A stretch of DNA of 12,852 nt, from positions 1 through 12,852 of the forward strand of contig JAPKYG010000048.1 in the NCBI GenBank assembly GCA_026394435.1. Direction: 5' to 3'. Position numbers and translations under genes: made by a program. Under the pieces are notes generated by a model that saw nothing but the letters and a program-made list of their open reading frames with translations, ran no database searches and had not been told where the DNA came from. Positions 1 to 6,344 of the stretch are shown here, piece by piece. Source of the DNA: Methanobacteriota archaeon. GTDB taxonomy: Archaea; Thermoplasmatota; E2; DHVEG-1. The first letter of the stretch is position 1. Each line of letters starts with the position of its first letter.

Positions 1-140
1 AAATCCATCCATTCCAATGCATCTTCTTTTAAGAGACCGACAATCTCAGAAACGTTATCGCTCTCAACCTTTGTAGTGACTCCATCTTTTGAAAGTGAGA
101 CGTAAAAAGCACTCTTTTGTATCTTTTCAGCTTCTCCCAT
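1..140 (-). CDS. Partial CDS, N-terminus only, unknown (possible CorA-type transporter start)
   Basis: An open minus-strand frame starts at an ATG (complement of 138-140) and runs off the left edge, giving about 46 codons. It begins MGEAEKIQKSAFYVSLSKDG and ends EDALEWMDF at the window edge. A GGTGA Shine-Dalgarno core lies just upstream, and a TATA-like box sits about 55-60 nt upstream, so the start is well supported. The acidic pattern ending in Leu-Glu-Trp-Met-Asp faintly recalls the N-terminal domain of CorA-family Mg/Co channels, where a W-(I/V)-D motif is common. That is a guess from a short stretch, and the gene is best treated as unidentified. Confidence 0.7.
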   Translation of the reverse strand, partial: MGEAEKIQKSAFYVSLSKDGVTTKVESDNVSEIVGLLKEDALEWMD

Positions 141-193
141 AATCACTCACCCATTATGGATTTTTATCGAAGTGTGACCCCTACATAGATATG

Positions 194-204
194 TTATTTA
201 TAAA
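194..204 (-). promoter_or_regulatory. TATA box for the leftmost minus-strand gene
   Basis: The minus strand reads TTTATAAATAA here, a near-consensus archaeal TATA element 54-64 nt upstream of the ATG at 140. That predicts a leader of about 30 nt containing the GGTGA ribosome-binding site at about 146-150. Confidence 0.5.
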
Positions 205-274
205 GCTGCGGTTTCTGAATAAATTAAAAAAAAGAAATCACTCGATTATTTATAATTCTGCCCTTTAACATGTT

Positions 275-283
275 GTATATAAA
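275..283 (+). promoter_or_regulatory. TATA box for the B12-type radical SAM gene
   Basis: TATATAAAG lies 35-43 nt upstream of the ATG at 318. With the usual 25-27 nt offset, transcription would begin near 302-306. That is downstream of the alternative ATG at 291 and is the main reason for choosing the start at 318. A second AT-rich box (ATTATTTATAA) lies at about 245-255. Confidence 0.5.
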
Positions 284-317
284 GTAGGAAATGTTTTCGA
301 GATTAAGGGAGAAGTCT

Positions 318-1751
318 ATGAAGGTTCTTCTTATTGAACCGAATATTTGTTCGTATGCATTGTTACCACCAATTGCACTGACAGCCCTTAAAGGGTTTAT
401 TACCACTAAAACGACCCATCATACTAAAATCCTTGATTTAGTATTTCATAAAAACGACTGGCAGGAATACGTCCTTGAGGAAATCAGAAGAGAACAACCA
501 GACCTCATTGGATTTTCAGTTCTAAGCTTCAATTTTCATGAGGCAATCATGATTGCACAATTCATCAAAGAACACATGTCTGTGAAAATTATCTTTGGTG
601 GTGTCCATGTAATTCTTTTGCCTCAAGAGGTCATTCATCATCACGAGGTCGATATCATTTGCACCGGGGAAGGAGAAAAAGTTCTTCAAGAGCTGCTAGA
701 CAATAAGTTAAATTGTAATGATGTTGAAGGTATTTGGTATAAAAAGAAAGGAAAAATTATCAAGAACAAACCACGACGGTTAACCACTGATTTGGACTCA
801 CTTGCATTCCCAGATTTTGATAATTTTGATATGCAGAAATATTTCTTCATTAACAACAACCATCTTCCCATCATGGCTTCACGAGGTTGTCCCTATTCAT
901 GCTCTTATTGCAGTAATCATGCGTTAAAGAAAATACTCCATGGGACCTATGTACGGTTTCGTAGTGTGGATAATGTTTTAGATGAAATAGACCTGCGAAT
1001 GAAACAATACTATAGAAAGGGATTGAAATATCTGTATTTTTTCGATGATACATTTATCCTGGATAAAGAGTTCGTTTCTGAGTTCTGTAAACGATTCAAA
1101 GAAAAAGGATATCACAAGCTGATTCGATGGAATGTGAATGTTCGGGCTAATTTAGTGGATGATGATTTGTTAAAAACGATGAAAGATGCAGGATGTTATC
1201 AAGTACGGATGGGAGTTGAGGCAGGAAACGAGTCTATCAGAAACAAGGTGTATAAACGTGATATGACAAATCAACAGATCTCTGATGCGTTTGAGAGCAT
1301 CCATAGGAACAAGTTACAGTTACGTCTGTATTTCATGGTTGGTGCCCCGGATGAAACTATTGAAATGATGAACGAAAGCCTAAAAATGGCACAACAATCC
1401 CATGCTGATGAAATCTTCTTCGGACTTCTATATCCACTTCCTGGAACAGAGATACGACACTATTGTGAACAAGAACAAATGATCAATACAATCCATGTTG
1501 AGAACATAGGACCGGTGCTTCAAACAAAATATGTTTCAAAACCTCATTTGCGACGATTCATGAGAAAAGTAAAACGTTGGCAAATAAAAATGTATATTTT
1601 CGATGGAGTAAAGCAACGTGGACCACGTTTTTTCCTCGATTGTTTCTTGTTCGTTTTTTACTATAAAACAAAATATGATTTTGAGATGAATCAATTGTTT
1701 CGATGGAACATACAACGATACAAACTTGACCAAGTAATAGAAGAAAAATAA
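318..1751 (+). CDS. B12-binding-type radical SAM protein
   Basis: A 477-residue protein starting MKVLLIEPN, a common opening for this family. The N-terminal third (about residues 1-150) resembles a cobalamin-binding Rossmann domain, with DLIGFS and then GGVHVILLP and TGEGE. The radical SAM core follows, with the 4Fe-4S motif RGCPYSCSYC (Cys191, Cys195, Cys198). Further core motifs are MGVEAGNESI and FMVGAPDET. The classical B12 DxHxxG motif is not clearly present, so cobalamin use is likely but unproven. The basic, aromatic C-terminal 90 residues have no function I recognise. The start at 318 is preferred over 291 because it has an AAGGGAG ribosome-binding site and lies downstream of the predicted transcription start. 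The substrate is unknown; relatives methylate or cyclise lipids, tetrapyrroles or peptides. The stop codon directly abuts the convergent tRNA-Arg. Confidence 0.9.
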   Translation: MKVLLIEPNICSYALLPPIALTALKGFITTKTTHHTKILDLVFHKNDWQEYVLEEIRREQPDLIGFSVLSFNFHEAIMIAQFIKEHMSVKIIFGGVHVILLPQEVIHHHEVDIICTGEGEKVLQELLDNKLNCNDVEGIWYKKKGKIIKNKPRRLTTDLDSLAFPDFDNFDMQKYFFINNNHLPIMASRGCPYSCSYCSNHALKKILHGTYVRFRSVDNVLDEIDLRMKQYYRKGLKYLYFFDDTFILDKEFVSEFCKRFKEKGYHKLIRWNVNVRANLVDDDLLKTMKDAGCYQVRMGVEAGNESIRNKVYKRDMTNQQISDAFESIHRNKLQLRLYFMVGAPDETIEMMNESLKMAQQSHADEIFFGLLYPLPGTEIRHYCEQEQMINTIHVENIGPVLQTKYVSKPHLRRFMRKVKRWQIKMYIFDGVKQRGPRFFLDCFLFVFYYKTKYDFEMNQLFRWNIQRYKLDQVIEEK

Positions 1752-1825
1752 CGGACCTGTCGGGATTTGAACCCGAGTCAGAGGCTCCGGAGGCCTCTGT
1801 GATATCCAAGCTACACTACAGGTCC
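1752..1825 (-). tRNA. tRNA-Arg (anticodon CCG)
   Basis: The minus strand folds as a complete cloverleaf. The acceptor is GGACCTG/CAGGTCC with discriminator G. The D-stem is GTG/CAC with an adjacent T-T mismatch. The anticodon stem is GAGGC/GCCTC around the loop CTCCGGA, giving anticodon CCG. The T-arm is TCGGG-TTCGAAT-CCCGA. No intron is seen, and CCA is not encoded. The 3' end is one base from the stop codon of the convergent radical SAM gene, and a T5 run on the tRNA strand (1744-1748) inside that gene probably ends tRNA transcription. Confidence 0.95.
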
Positions 1826-1850
1826 AGGACTATCTGGCTAATCTGCAGAA

Positions 1851-1860
1851 GAATTAATAG
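1851..1860 (-). promoter_or_regulatory. Candidate TATA box for tRNA-Arg
   Basis: The minus strand reads CTATTAATTC, centred about 30 nt upstream of the mature 5' end of tRNA-Arg. This is the expected spacing for an archaeal tRNA promoter, although the match to consensus is only moderate. Confidence 0.35.
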
Positions 1861-1920
1861 GTTTTCCTTCTTGCCAGTTATTCGTTCATATCACATATGA
1901 TATAGAATTAGATGAAGGTG

Positions 1921-1968
1921 AAAAAAAAGCTGCATCGATATCATCATAAGAAGATATAGTAAAAAAAA
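1921..1968 (-). terminator. Double T8 terminator of the rpo7-rps27ae operon
   Basis: On the minus strand, runs of eight T occur at 1961-1968 and 1921-1928, about 28 and 68 nt past the rps27ae stop. Archaeal RNA polymerase terminates at such oligo-T tracts. The two runs sit inside a long imperfect inverted repeat (1873-1887 with 1976-1992). No gene is visible in 1826-1995. Confidence 0.55.
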
Positions 1969-1995
1969 CGTATAAGAACGAACATTACTGGCGAA

Positions 1996-2172
1996 TTAAG
2001 CTTTGGGTTTCTCTTCTTCCGGTTTCTTTGCTTTGAACTCAGTGTACCCGCATTTCCCGCAGCTTAATCTATCCTTATGATCTGCGAGGAACACACCGTC
2101 ACCACATTTCGGACAGTTTTTCCGCTGCCGAACAATTTTATCGCCTTCAACCTTAAACACTTCTCGTTTCAT
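1996..2172 (-). CDS. rps27ae: 30S ribosomal protein S27ae
   Basis: A 58-residue protein beginning MKREVFKVEGDKIVRQRKNC, with a zinc ribbon formed by Cys20-x2-Cys23 and Cys38-x2-Cys41. The second pair lies in the context LSCGKCGYTEF, which is diagnostic of archaeal S27ae. The tail is Lys/Glu rich. It is the last gene of the operon and starts 6 nt after the rps24e stop. An ATG immediately upstream in frame (2173-2175) could add one Met; the AAGGA site at about 2184-2188 fits either choice. It is a structural component of the small ribosomal subunit. Length and Cys spacing are normal for archaea. Confidence 0.95.
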   Translation of the reverse strand: MKREVFKVEGDKIVRQRKNCPKCGDGVFLADHKDRLSCGKCGYTEFKAKKPEEEKPKA

Positions 2173-2178
2173 CATGAT

Positions 2179-2589
2179 TTATTCCTTCTTTGCGTCTGCA
2201 GATTTCTCCACTGTTTGTGCTTTTGGCTCTGCTTTCTGAGGTTTTTCCTTGGGTGCTTCTTTCTTTTCGTCGCCTTCTTTCTTGGCTTCCTTCTTCGGCT
2301 TCTTCTTCGTCCCCAGGCCATTACGCTTCAAAATAGGGTCTGCTTCACCTGCTTTCGCATCTTCAATAGACTTGTAAATCTTCGCATAACCGACTGTTTT
2401 TCGAGCACCAAAAGAAGATCGCATAAAATCAACCATGATGGTTTCTTTCTTCGCATTCAGTTTCTCAGCAAGCTCACTTCTCACCAGATCTCGTTTCGGA
2501 GTACCCTCACCCTCATGAAGAATAACAAAACGCACTTCTGTTCTTCCAAGTAAGAGGTTATCGGTTTTTGATTGAATCTCAATTTCCAT
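2179..2589 (-). CDS. rps24e: 30S ribosomal protein S24e
   Basis: 136 residues. Residues 1-100 match the S24e fold, with MEIEIQSKTDNLLLGRTEVR, the T-P-K-R-D segment, and the S-S-F-G-A-R-K-T-V-G-Y-A-K-I-Y motif typical of the family. The last 40 residues are a low-complexity Lys/Glu/Ala/Pro tail that extends beyond the usual archaeal length of about 100. Such charged tails are common in ribosomal proteins of some archaeal groups and probably contact rRNA. The gene follows the dephospho-CoA kinase with a 6-nt gap, and GTGAT serves as its ribosome-binding site. Confidence 0.95.
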   Translation of the reverse strand: MEIEIQSKTDNLLLGRTEVRFVILHEGEGTPKRDLVRSELAEKLNAKKETIMVDFMRSSFGARKTVGYAKIYKSIEDAKAGEADPILKRNGLGTKKKPKKEAKKEGDEKKEAPKEKPQKAEPKAQTVEKSADAKKE

Positions 2590-2595
2590 AGGACA

Positions 2596-3096
2596 TCACA
2601 TTCTATCTAATACTTCTTTTACTTTCTGTTTATGGGCCGTGGTTGCTTTCACGACTACGACCCCCTTATTCGGCAATCCATATATTACTGTTACGCCTCC
2701 AGGAGCAAGGTAGATTGCGGCCAACGAAGCAAGGTCTTCCTCTCCGTCCACCTCGATACAAACAGGGCTGTTCTTAAGGTTTTTTAAAACGGTTTTAATC
2801 GCATCCCACAATTCATCGGTAATAGTTCCAGGAGGATTCTTTACCTGAAGTCGAATCGTACTAAACCTTTGGATAAATGCTTTCATCTCCGAGGGGTACG
2901 GTTTCCGCTCTAGCTTATAATCAACAATACAAAGAATGGGATTAATACCGTGCTTTAGCAAGGTGTACGTTACCTTATCCCCAACAGAAACAATGTATTT
3001 TTCTTTTTTAAGGAGTTTTAAAAGTCCGGGCTCATCCACCAGATCCCCGATATACCCTTTCAACGTGTCCTTCAAATCATCAGGTAACACATACAT
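2596..3096 (-). CDS. GTP-dependent dephospho-CoA kinase (DUF359 family)
   Basis: 166 residues, the normal family length. Family motifs are clear: SVGDKVTYTLL near residue 37, CIVDYKLERK near 56, NPPGTITDELW near 87, IEVDGEEDLASL near 114, and YGLPNKGVVVV near 139. The family was shown in Thermococcus to phosphorylate dephospho-CoA with GTP, the last step of archaeal CoA synthesis. The acidic GEEDL segment contains the conserved residues implicated in catalysis. The gene sits 2 nt after spt4 and 6 nt before rps24e, the conserved euryarchaeal arrangement that couples CoA synthesis with transcription and translation genes. Confidence 0.9.
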   Translation of the reverse strand: MYVLPDDLKDTLKGYIGDLVDEPGLLKLLKKEKYIVSVGDKVTYTLLKHGINPILCIVDYKLERKPYPSEMKAFIQRFSTIRLQVKNPPGTITDELWDAIKTVLKNLKNSPVCIEVDGEEDLASLAAIYLAPGGVTVIYGLPNKGVVVVKATTAHKQKVKEVLDRM

Positions 3097-3098
3097 CC

Positions 3099-3284
3099 TT
3101 AACTAACCTTCAAGGCATACTTACCAGGCTTTAGGATATTCATCTTTTTTGCAACTTGGGAATGCTCAGGGTCACGAACTATCACGTACCCGCGCCATCG
3201 ATTCACGGTCTGCTCAGAACAATTCGGACAACGATCCTTCTCAGTCAAGAAATGGCAATTTTTACAAGCCTTTAAGCTCTTCAT
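3099..3284 (-). CDS. spt4: Transcription elongation factor Spt4 (RpoE'')
   Basis: 61 residues, the usual size. Two zinc knuckles, Cys7-x2-Cys10 and Cys19-x2-Cys22, are followed by W-R-G-Y-V-I-V-R-D-P-E-H-S-Q-V-A-K-K and LKPGKYALKV, which are hallmark Spt4 sequences. The protein forms a heterodimer with Spt5 that clamps RNA polymerase and promotes elongation. The gene overlaps the end of rpo7 by an ATGA, a sign of translational coupling, and is 2 nt from the next gene. Confidence 0.95.
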   Translation of the reverse strand: MKSLKACKNCHFLTEKDRCPNCSEQTVNRWRGYVIVRDPEHSQVAKKMNILKPGKYALKVS

Positions 3285-3892
3285 TTCCGTCCTCTCCGAT
3301 CATCCCGCTTTTCCCTTCGGTCTTCTCGTTTTTTTTCGCCCAGCTTCTCATCTTTTGGCTCGGTTAGCCATTCATGGGTACCAAGTGCAGGCTGCCGCAT
3401 GGTAAGACCAATCTTACTTTCCCGCGCAGACAACTCGTTTAAGCTCACTGCTACAATACGCGCGCGAAGCGGGTCGCCAACTTTGAGTATCCGCTTTGTT
3501 TCTTTTCCCTGAATCCGTCCGCTTTCTGCATCAACATCAACGTAATCATTCATTATCTGACTCATATGCAACAGGGCATCAAGAGGACCAATATGGCAAA
3601 ATGCACCGAACTCAACGATTTCACAGACAATACCATCGATAATCTCTTGTAATATCGGATTGAAGGTGAGTGCTTCGAATTCCACTTTCTGATACATGCC
3701 ACCATCACCATGAATCACAATGCCGTCACCTAAGGGTGTGATGTTATCAACAATTACAATTAACCCATGGTTTCGCCGGATGGTTCCTTCAAATGTTTTT
3801 TGAACGATATCTCGTATTGCTTCGTTTAAATCTTCACCAAATCGCTCCGGAGGCACTCGAACTGTATCATTTATTTTTGCTAAGGTGTACAT
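3281..3892 (-). CDS. rpo7: RNA polymerase subunit Rpo7 (RpoE')
   Basis: 203 residues. The N-terminal RNP-like domain begins MYTLAKINDTVRVPPERFGE and contains FEGTIRRNHGLIV. The S1/OB domain (about residues 80-170) carries GIVCEIVEFGAFCHIGPLDALLH and LRARIVAVSLN...KIGLTMRQPALG. The family is normally about 180-190 residues; the extra C-terminal 20 are almost all Arg, Lys, Asp and Glu. Rpo7 forms the polymerase stalk with Rpo4 and binds nascent RNA. It heads the minus-strand operon and has a GTGAG ribosome-binding site close to the ATG. Confidence 0.95.
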   Translation of the reverse strand: MYTLAKINDTVRVPPERFGEDLNEAIRDIVQKTFEGTIRRNHGLIVIVDNITPLGDGIVIHGDGGMYQKVEFEALTFNPILQEIIDGIVCEIVEFGAFCHIGPLDALLHMSQIMNDYVDVDAESGRIQGKETKRILKVGDPLRARIVAVSLNELSARESKIGLTMRQPALGTHEWLTEPKDEKLGEKKREDRREKRDDRRGRK

Positions 3893-3960
3893 TCTCTCAC
3901 GTTTTTATCCATGATTAAAGTTCGAACTGGAATGGTCTTATCCCTTAAATTCTTTTTGAG

Positions 3961-3968
3961 TGTTTAAA
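3961..3968 (-). promoter_or_regulatory. Candidate TATA box for the rpo7 operon
   Basis: The minus strand reads TTTAAACA about 70 nt upstream of the rpo7 ATG. It is the best TATA-like site on that strand in the divergent region. A 7-bp hairpin (3980-3997) sits immediately upstream of it. Confidence 0.35.
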
Positions 3969-3979
3969 GATAACGAAAA

Positions 3980-3997
3980 ACAGGGTAGAAACCCTGT
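3980..3997. repeat. Hairpin or dyad in the divergent rpo7/rps6e promoter region
   Basis: A perfect inverted repeat, ACAGGGT-AGAA-ACCCTGT, lies between the two divergent operons. A further copy of the half-site, CCCTGT, occurs at 4025-4030 next to the rps6e promoter. The position suggests an operator shared by both operons, but no known regulator is recognised. Confidence 0.5.
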
Positions 3998-4041
3998 GAA
4001 AACCCGCAGAACAACATAGTGGTTCCCTGTTAAGGAGAAGA

Positions 4042-4050
4042 TTTATAAAA
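4042..4050 (+). promoter_or_regulatory. TATA box for the rps6e-aIF2 gamma operon
   Basis: TTTATAAAA matches the archaeal TATA consensus, and a purine-rich BRE-like stretch (AAGGAGAAG) lies directly upstream. The predicted transcription start is near 4070, giving a leader of about 55-60 nt that contains AAGGAG at 4114-4119 before the ATG. Confidence 0.65.
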
Positions 4051-4127
4051 TACTCGCTATTCCACTTCTTGTAACACTACGTTATAAGATTACTCTGTAG
4101 AAAGAAGAAGTATAAGGAGAAAGAACC

Positions 4128-4565
4128 ATGGTAGAATTCAAAGTGGTCGTAAACGATATAAAATCTGGAAAATCATACAACATCCCTGTAAGTGGACATC
4201 ATGCAAACTCGTTGATCGGTAAAAAAATCAACGACGAAGTTGACGGCATCTTCGTCTCACTTCCAGGATATAAACTGCAGATCACTGGTGGGACTGATAA
4301 AGATGGATTTCCGATGAGACATGATATCCCTGGTTCTGCTCGAAGACGATTACTCCTGAGTAGAGGCCTTGGCTATAAACCAACAGAACGGGGGAAACGG
4401 AAGAAGAAATCAGTCCGGGGAAACACGATAAACCAGGAGATCGTCCAGGTAAACATGAAGGTCATGAAACCTGGCGCAAAACCAATTGATGAAATTATAA
4501 AAGCTGAAGGGAAAACAGAAACGAAGGAAGTATCGTTGCCTAAGGAGAAGAAAGAGGAACAATAA
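4128..4565 (+). CDS. rps6e: 30S ribosomal protein S6e
   Basis: 145 residues. The S6e signature is clear: DIKSGKSYNIPV, then GKKINDEVDG, GYKLQITGGTDKDGFPMRHD and IPGSARRRLLLSRGLGYKP, with a basic segment (ERGKRKKKSVRGNTI) that contacts rRNA. The C-terminal 20 residues are a Glu/Lys tail. It is a component of the small ribosomal subunit. A strong AAGGAG ribosome-binding site lies 8 nt before the ATG. Its TAA stop shares one base with the ATG of the aIF2 gamma gene, consistent with one transcript and coupled translation. Confidence 0.96.
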   Translation: MVEFKVVVNDIKSGKSYNIPVSGHHANSLIGKKINDEVDGIFVSLPGYKLQITGGTDKDGFPMRHDIPGSARRRLLLSRGLGYKPTERGKRKKKSVRGNTINQEIVQVNMKVMKPGAKPIDEIIKAEGKTETKEVSLPKEKKEEQ

Positions 4566-5809
4566 TGAGTTTTCCGAAGCCTCCTGAAGTCAATATCGGA
4601 ATGATCGGGCATGTTGACCATGGAAAAACTACGCTCACCCAGCGGTTGACCGGTAAATGGACCGATGAGCATTCCGAGGAGTTGAAGCGAGGTATTTCGA
4701 TTCGTCTTGGGTACGCGGATGCAGCGTTTTATAAGTGTCCAACGTGTGATGATCCTGCGTGTTATTCAACACAGAAAACCTGCCCGAATTGTAAAGCTAA
4801 AACTGAATTGCTTCGGGTGGTGTCGTTTGTTGACGCACCTGGTCATGAGACGCTGATGGCAACCATGCTTTCTGGTGCTGCGATCATGGATGGCGCACTC
4901 CTGGTTATTGCTGCAAATGAGGTATGTCCACAACCGCAGACACGAGAACATCTTATGGCGTTAGAAATCATTGGTGCGAAACGGATTATTATTGTTCAGA
5001 ATAAGATCGACCTAGTGTCTGAGGAAGACGCGGTTAAAAACTATGAACAGATTGTGAAGTTCGTAAAAGGTACCTGTGCCGAAAGCGCACCGATAATCCC
5101 GGTGAGTGCACATCATGACATCAATATTGATGTATTGATTAAAACGATGGAAGAACATATTCCGACGCCAAAGAGAGATATGGAAAAACCACCACTTATG
5201 TACGTTGCACGGAGTTTCGATGTGAATAGACCTGGCACGAAACTCAGTGAATTAAAAGGTGGCGTCGTCGGAGGATCGCTCCTCCAAGGCACACTTAAGA
5301 AAGGAGAGAAAATCGAGATTGCACCGGGACGAAAGCGGGAAGTAGAAGGAAAACAAGTCCTCGAACCAATCTTTACAACTGCGCATACGTTGATAACTGG
5401 TGGAACCTTAACAAATACGGCGTTACCTGGGGGTTTGATTGCTATTGGGACTGAGCTTGATCCTTCGATGGTAAAATCAGATTCTCTTGCGGGAAAAATC
5501 GTTGGAAGACCTGGTCAGCTTCCACCAGTCCTTGATAGTTTTGATTTATCGATGTGTCTGTTGAAACGTGCTGTTGGAACGGTTGATGAGAAGAATGTAG
5601 ATCCTTTGAAAACCAATGAGCCGTTGATGCTCACGGTTGGGACTGCGACCACGGTTGGTATCATCAGTGAGCTTCGACCAGATTGGATCCGAGTAAAACT
5701 GAAATTACCGGTCTGTGCTGATCAAGGGCAGCGGATCGCGGTGAGCAGGCGCATTGAAGGAAAATGGCATTTGATAGGGTACGGGGAGATAAAATCTACA
5801 AAACAGTGA
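4565..5809 (+). CDS. eif2g: Translation initiation factor aIF2 gamma
   Basis: 414 residues, full length. The GTPase motifs are G1 GHVDHGKT (residues 15-22), switch I KRGISIRLGYADA, G3 DAPGH (about 90-94), G4 NKID (146-149) and G5 SAH (about 180). A zinc knuckle (Cys58, Cys61, Cys73, Cys76) is inserted after switch I, as in archaeal and eukaryotic eIF2 gamma. Domains II and III follow, ending KWHLIGYGEI. With the alpha and beta subunits it delivers initiator Met-tRNA to the small subunit. Switch I has Ser where Thr is usual (RGIS rather than RGIT), a conservative change at a Mg-coordinating position. The PIN gene starts before or at its stop codon. Confidence 0.96.
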   Translation: MSFPKPPEVNIGMIGHVDHGKTTLTQRLTGKWTDEHSEELKRGISIRLGYADAAFYKCPTCDDPACYSTQKTCPNCKAKTELLRVVSFVDAPGHETLMATMLSGAAIMDGALLVIAANEVCPQPQTREHLMALEIIGAKRIIIVQNKIDLVSEEDAVKNYEQIVKFVKGTCAESAPIIPVSAHHDINIDVLIKTMEEHIPTPKRDMEKPPLMYVARSFDVNRPGTKLSELKGGVVGGSLLQGTLKKGEKIEIAPGRKREVEGKQVLEPIFTTAHTLITGGTLTNTALPGGLIAIGTELDPSMVKSDSLAGKIVGRPGQLPPVLDSFDLSMCLLKRAVGTVDEKNVDPLKTNEPLMLTVGTATTVGIISELRPDWIRVKLKLPVCADQGQRIAVSRRIEGKWHLIGYGEIKSTKQ

Positions 5810-6174
5810 TCCTGGATAGTAGTGCTTTCCTAATGTTTTTTGAATTTTCCGTTGATTGGGAGAAAGAACTCTTCCGATTACTTGATGGATATTGTATTGT
5901 TGTCCCCACTGAAGTAATCAAAGAACTCGAAGTCCTCTCCAAGCAGACAGCCAGTGAGAGGAAACGGAAAGCAGCAGCGTCATTGAAACTTGCCGAGCGT
6001 TACGAAACAGTTGAAACTATTGCGGGAAACGCAGATGATGCAGTTATTGAAGCAGCGAAAAAAACGCATGGGGTGGTTGTTACCAACGACACGGAATTAC
6101 GGAAACGATTGAACCACGATTCAATTCCTGTTATCTTTTTGCGTGGAAAGAAAAAACTTGCCTTAGAAGAATGA
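5764..6174 (+). CDS. PIN-domain nuclease, Fcf1/VapC-like
   Basis: A single PIN domain of about 125 residues. Acidic metal-binding residues are visible in VILDSSAF (Asp18), EVIKELE (Glu54), NADDAVIEAA (Asp91/Asp92) and VVTNDTELRKRL (Asp109), in the order expected for a PIN RNase. The aIF2 gamma-PIN neighbourhood is widespread in archaea, where this PIN family is related to the rRNA-processing Fcf1/Utp24 group. A role in pre-rRNA cleavage is the best guess, and no antitoxin partner is adjacent. The start is uncertain. The ATG at 5764 overlaps aIF2 gamma by 46 nt. A GTG at 5806 overlaps its stop as GTGA and would begin directly at ILDSSAF, closer to how most homologues start. Confidence 0.88.
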   Translation: MAFDRVRGDKIYKTVILDSSAFLMFFEFSVDWEKELFRLLDGYCIVVPTEVIKELEVLSKQTASERKRKAAASLKLAERYETVETIAGNADDAVIEAAKKTHGVVVTNDTELRKRLNHDSIPVIFLRGKKKLALEE

Positions 6175-6193
6175 GGCTGTTTTACCAAGAAAG

Positions 6194-6204
6194 TTTTTTA
6201 TAAA
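6194..6204 (+). promoter_or_regulatory. TATA box for tRNA-Met
   Basis: TTTTTTATAAA lies about 26-36 nt upstream of the tRNA 5' end, a standard archaeal tRNA promoter position. The T-run also falls 20 nt after the PIN stop codon and may act as its terminator. Confidence 0.6.
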
Positions 6205-6229
6205 CAGTCCTTATTCTGCATCCTGTCAC

Positions 6230-6344
6230 GTCGGGGTGGCTCAGCTTGGCCAGAGCGCCTGACTCATAAGCTCAGCTCAAAGGTTCGTCTTGTAGCTAAC
6301 GCTAAGATATCTGGAGGTCGCGGGTTCAAATCCCGCCCCCGACA
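6230..6344 (+). tRNA. tRNA-Met (CAT), elongator type, with intron
   Basis: The acceptor is GTCGGGG/CCCCGAC with discriminator A. The D-arm GCTC/GAGC, T-arm GCGGG-TTCAAAT-CCCGC and anticodon loop CTCATAA are intact. A 40-nt intron interrupts the gene after position 37. G1-C72 and the lack of the three G-C pairs of initiators in the anticodon stem argue for the elongator. tRNA-Ile2 (CAU) is less likely because body and variable loop (AGGTC) match archaeal elongator Met. After splicing, the anticodon stem is CCTGA/TCTGG with a U-U mismatch at pair 29-41, which is unusual. CCA is not encoded. The last bases of the gene are duplicated downstream. Confidence 0.92.
6269..6308 (+). other. tRNA-Met intron at the canonical 37/38 position
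   Basis: Removing 40 nt between A37 (6268) and A38 (6309) restores a 7-nt anticodon loop. A bulge-helix-bulge can be drawn: exon CTCA (6263-6266) pairs with TAAG (6303-6306) with one C-A mismatch, leaving 3-nt bulges around each splice site. Inside, GC pairs with GC, AGCT (6274-6277) with AGCT (6294-6297), and an AAGG/TCTT stem carries a TTCG loop. The exact boundaries are inferred. Confidence 0.75.

Noticed and set aside
291..317. Upstream ATG adding nine residues to the B12-type radical SAM protein
   Set aside because: It lies upstream of the predicted transcription start and lacks a ribosome-binding site; the ATG at 318 begins with the family-typical MKVLLIEPN.
1888..1947. Possible box C/D small RNA on the minus strand
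   Set aside because: A box-C-like ATGATGA is present, but no convincing box D (CTGA) at suitable spacing was found.
2077..2553. 158-residue plus-strand frame rich in Phe, Leu and Cys
   Set aside because: It is the antisense shadow of the Lys/Glu-rich rps24e gene and of rps27ae.
5764..6174. Toxin-antitoxin reading of the PIN gene
   Set aside because: No small antitoxin gene is adjacent, and the aIF2 gamma neighbourhood points to the housekeeping Fcf1-like PIN group.
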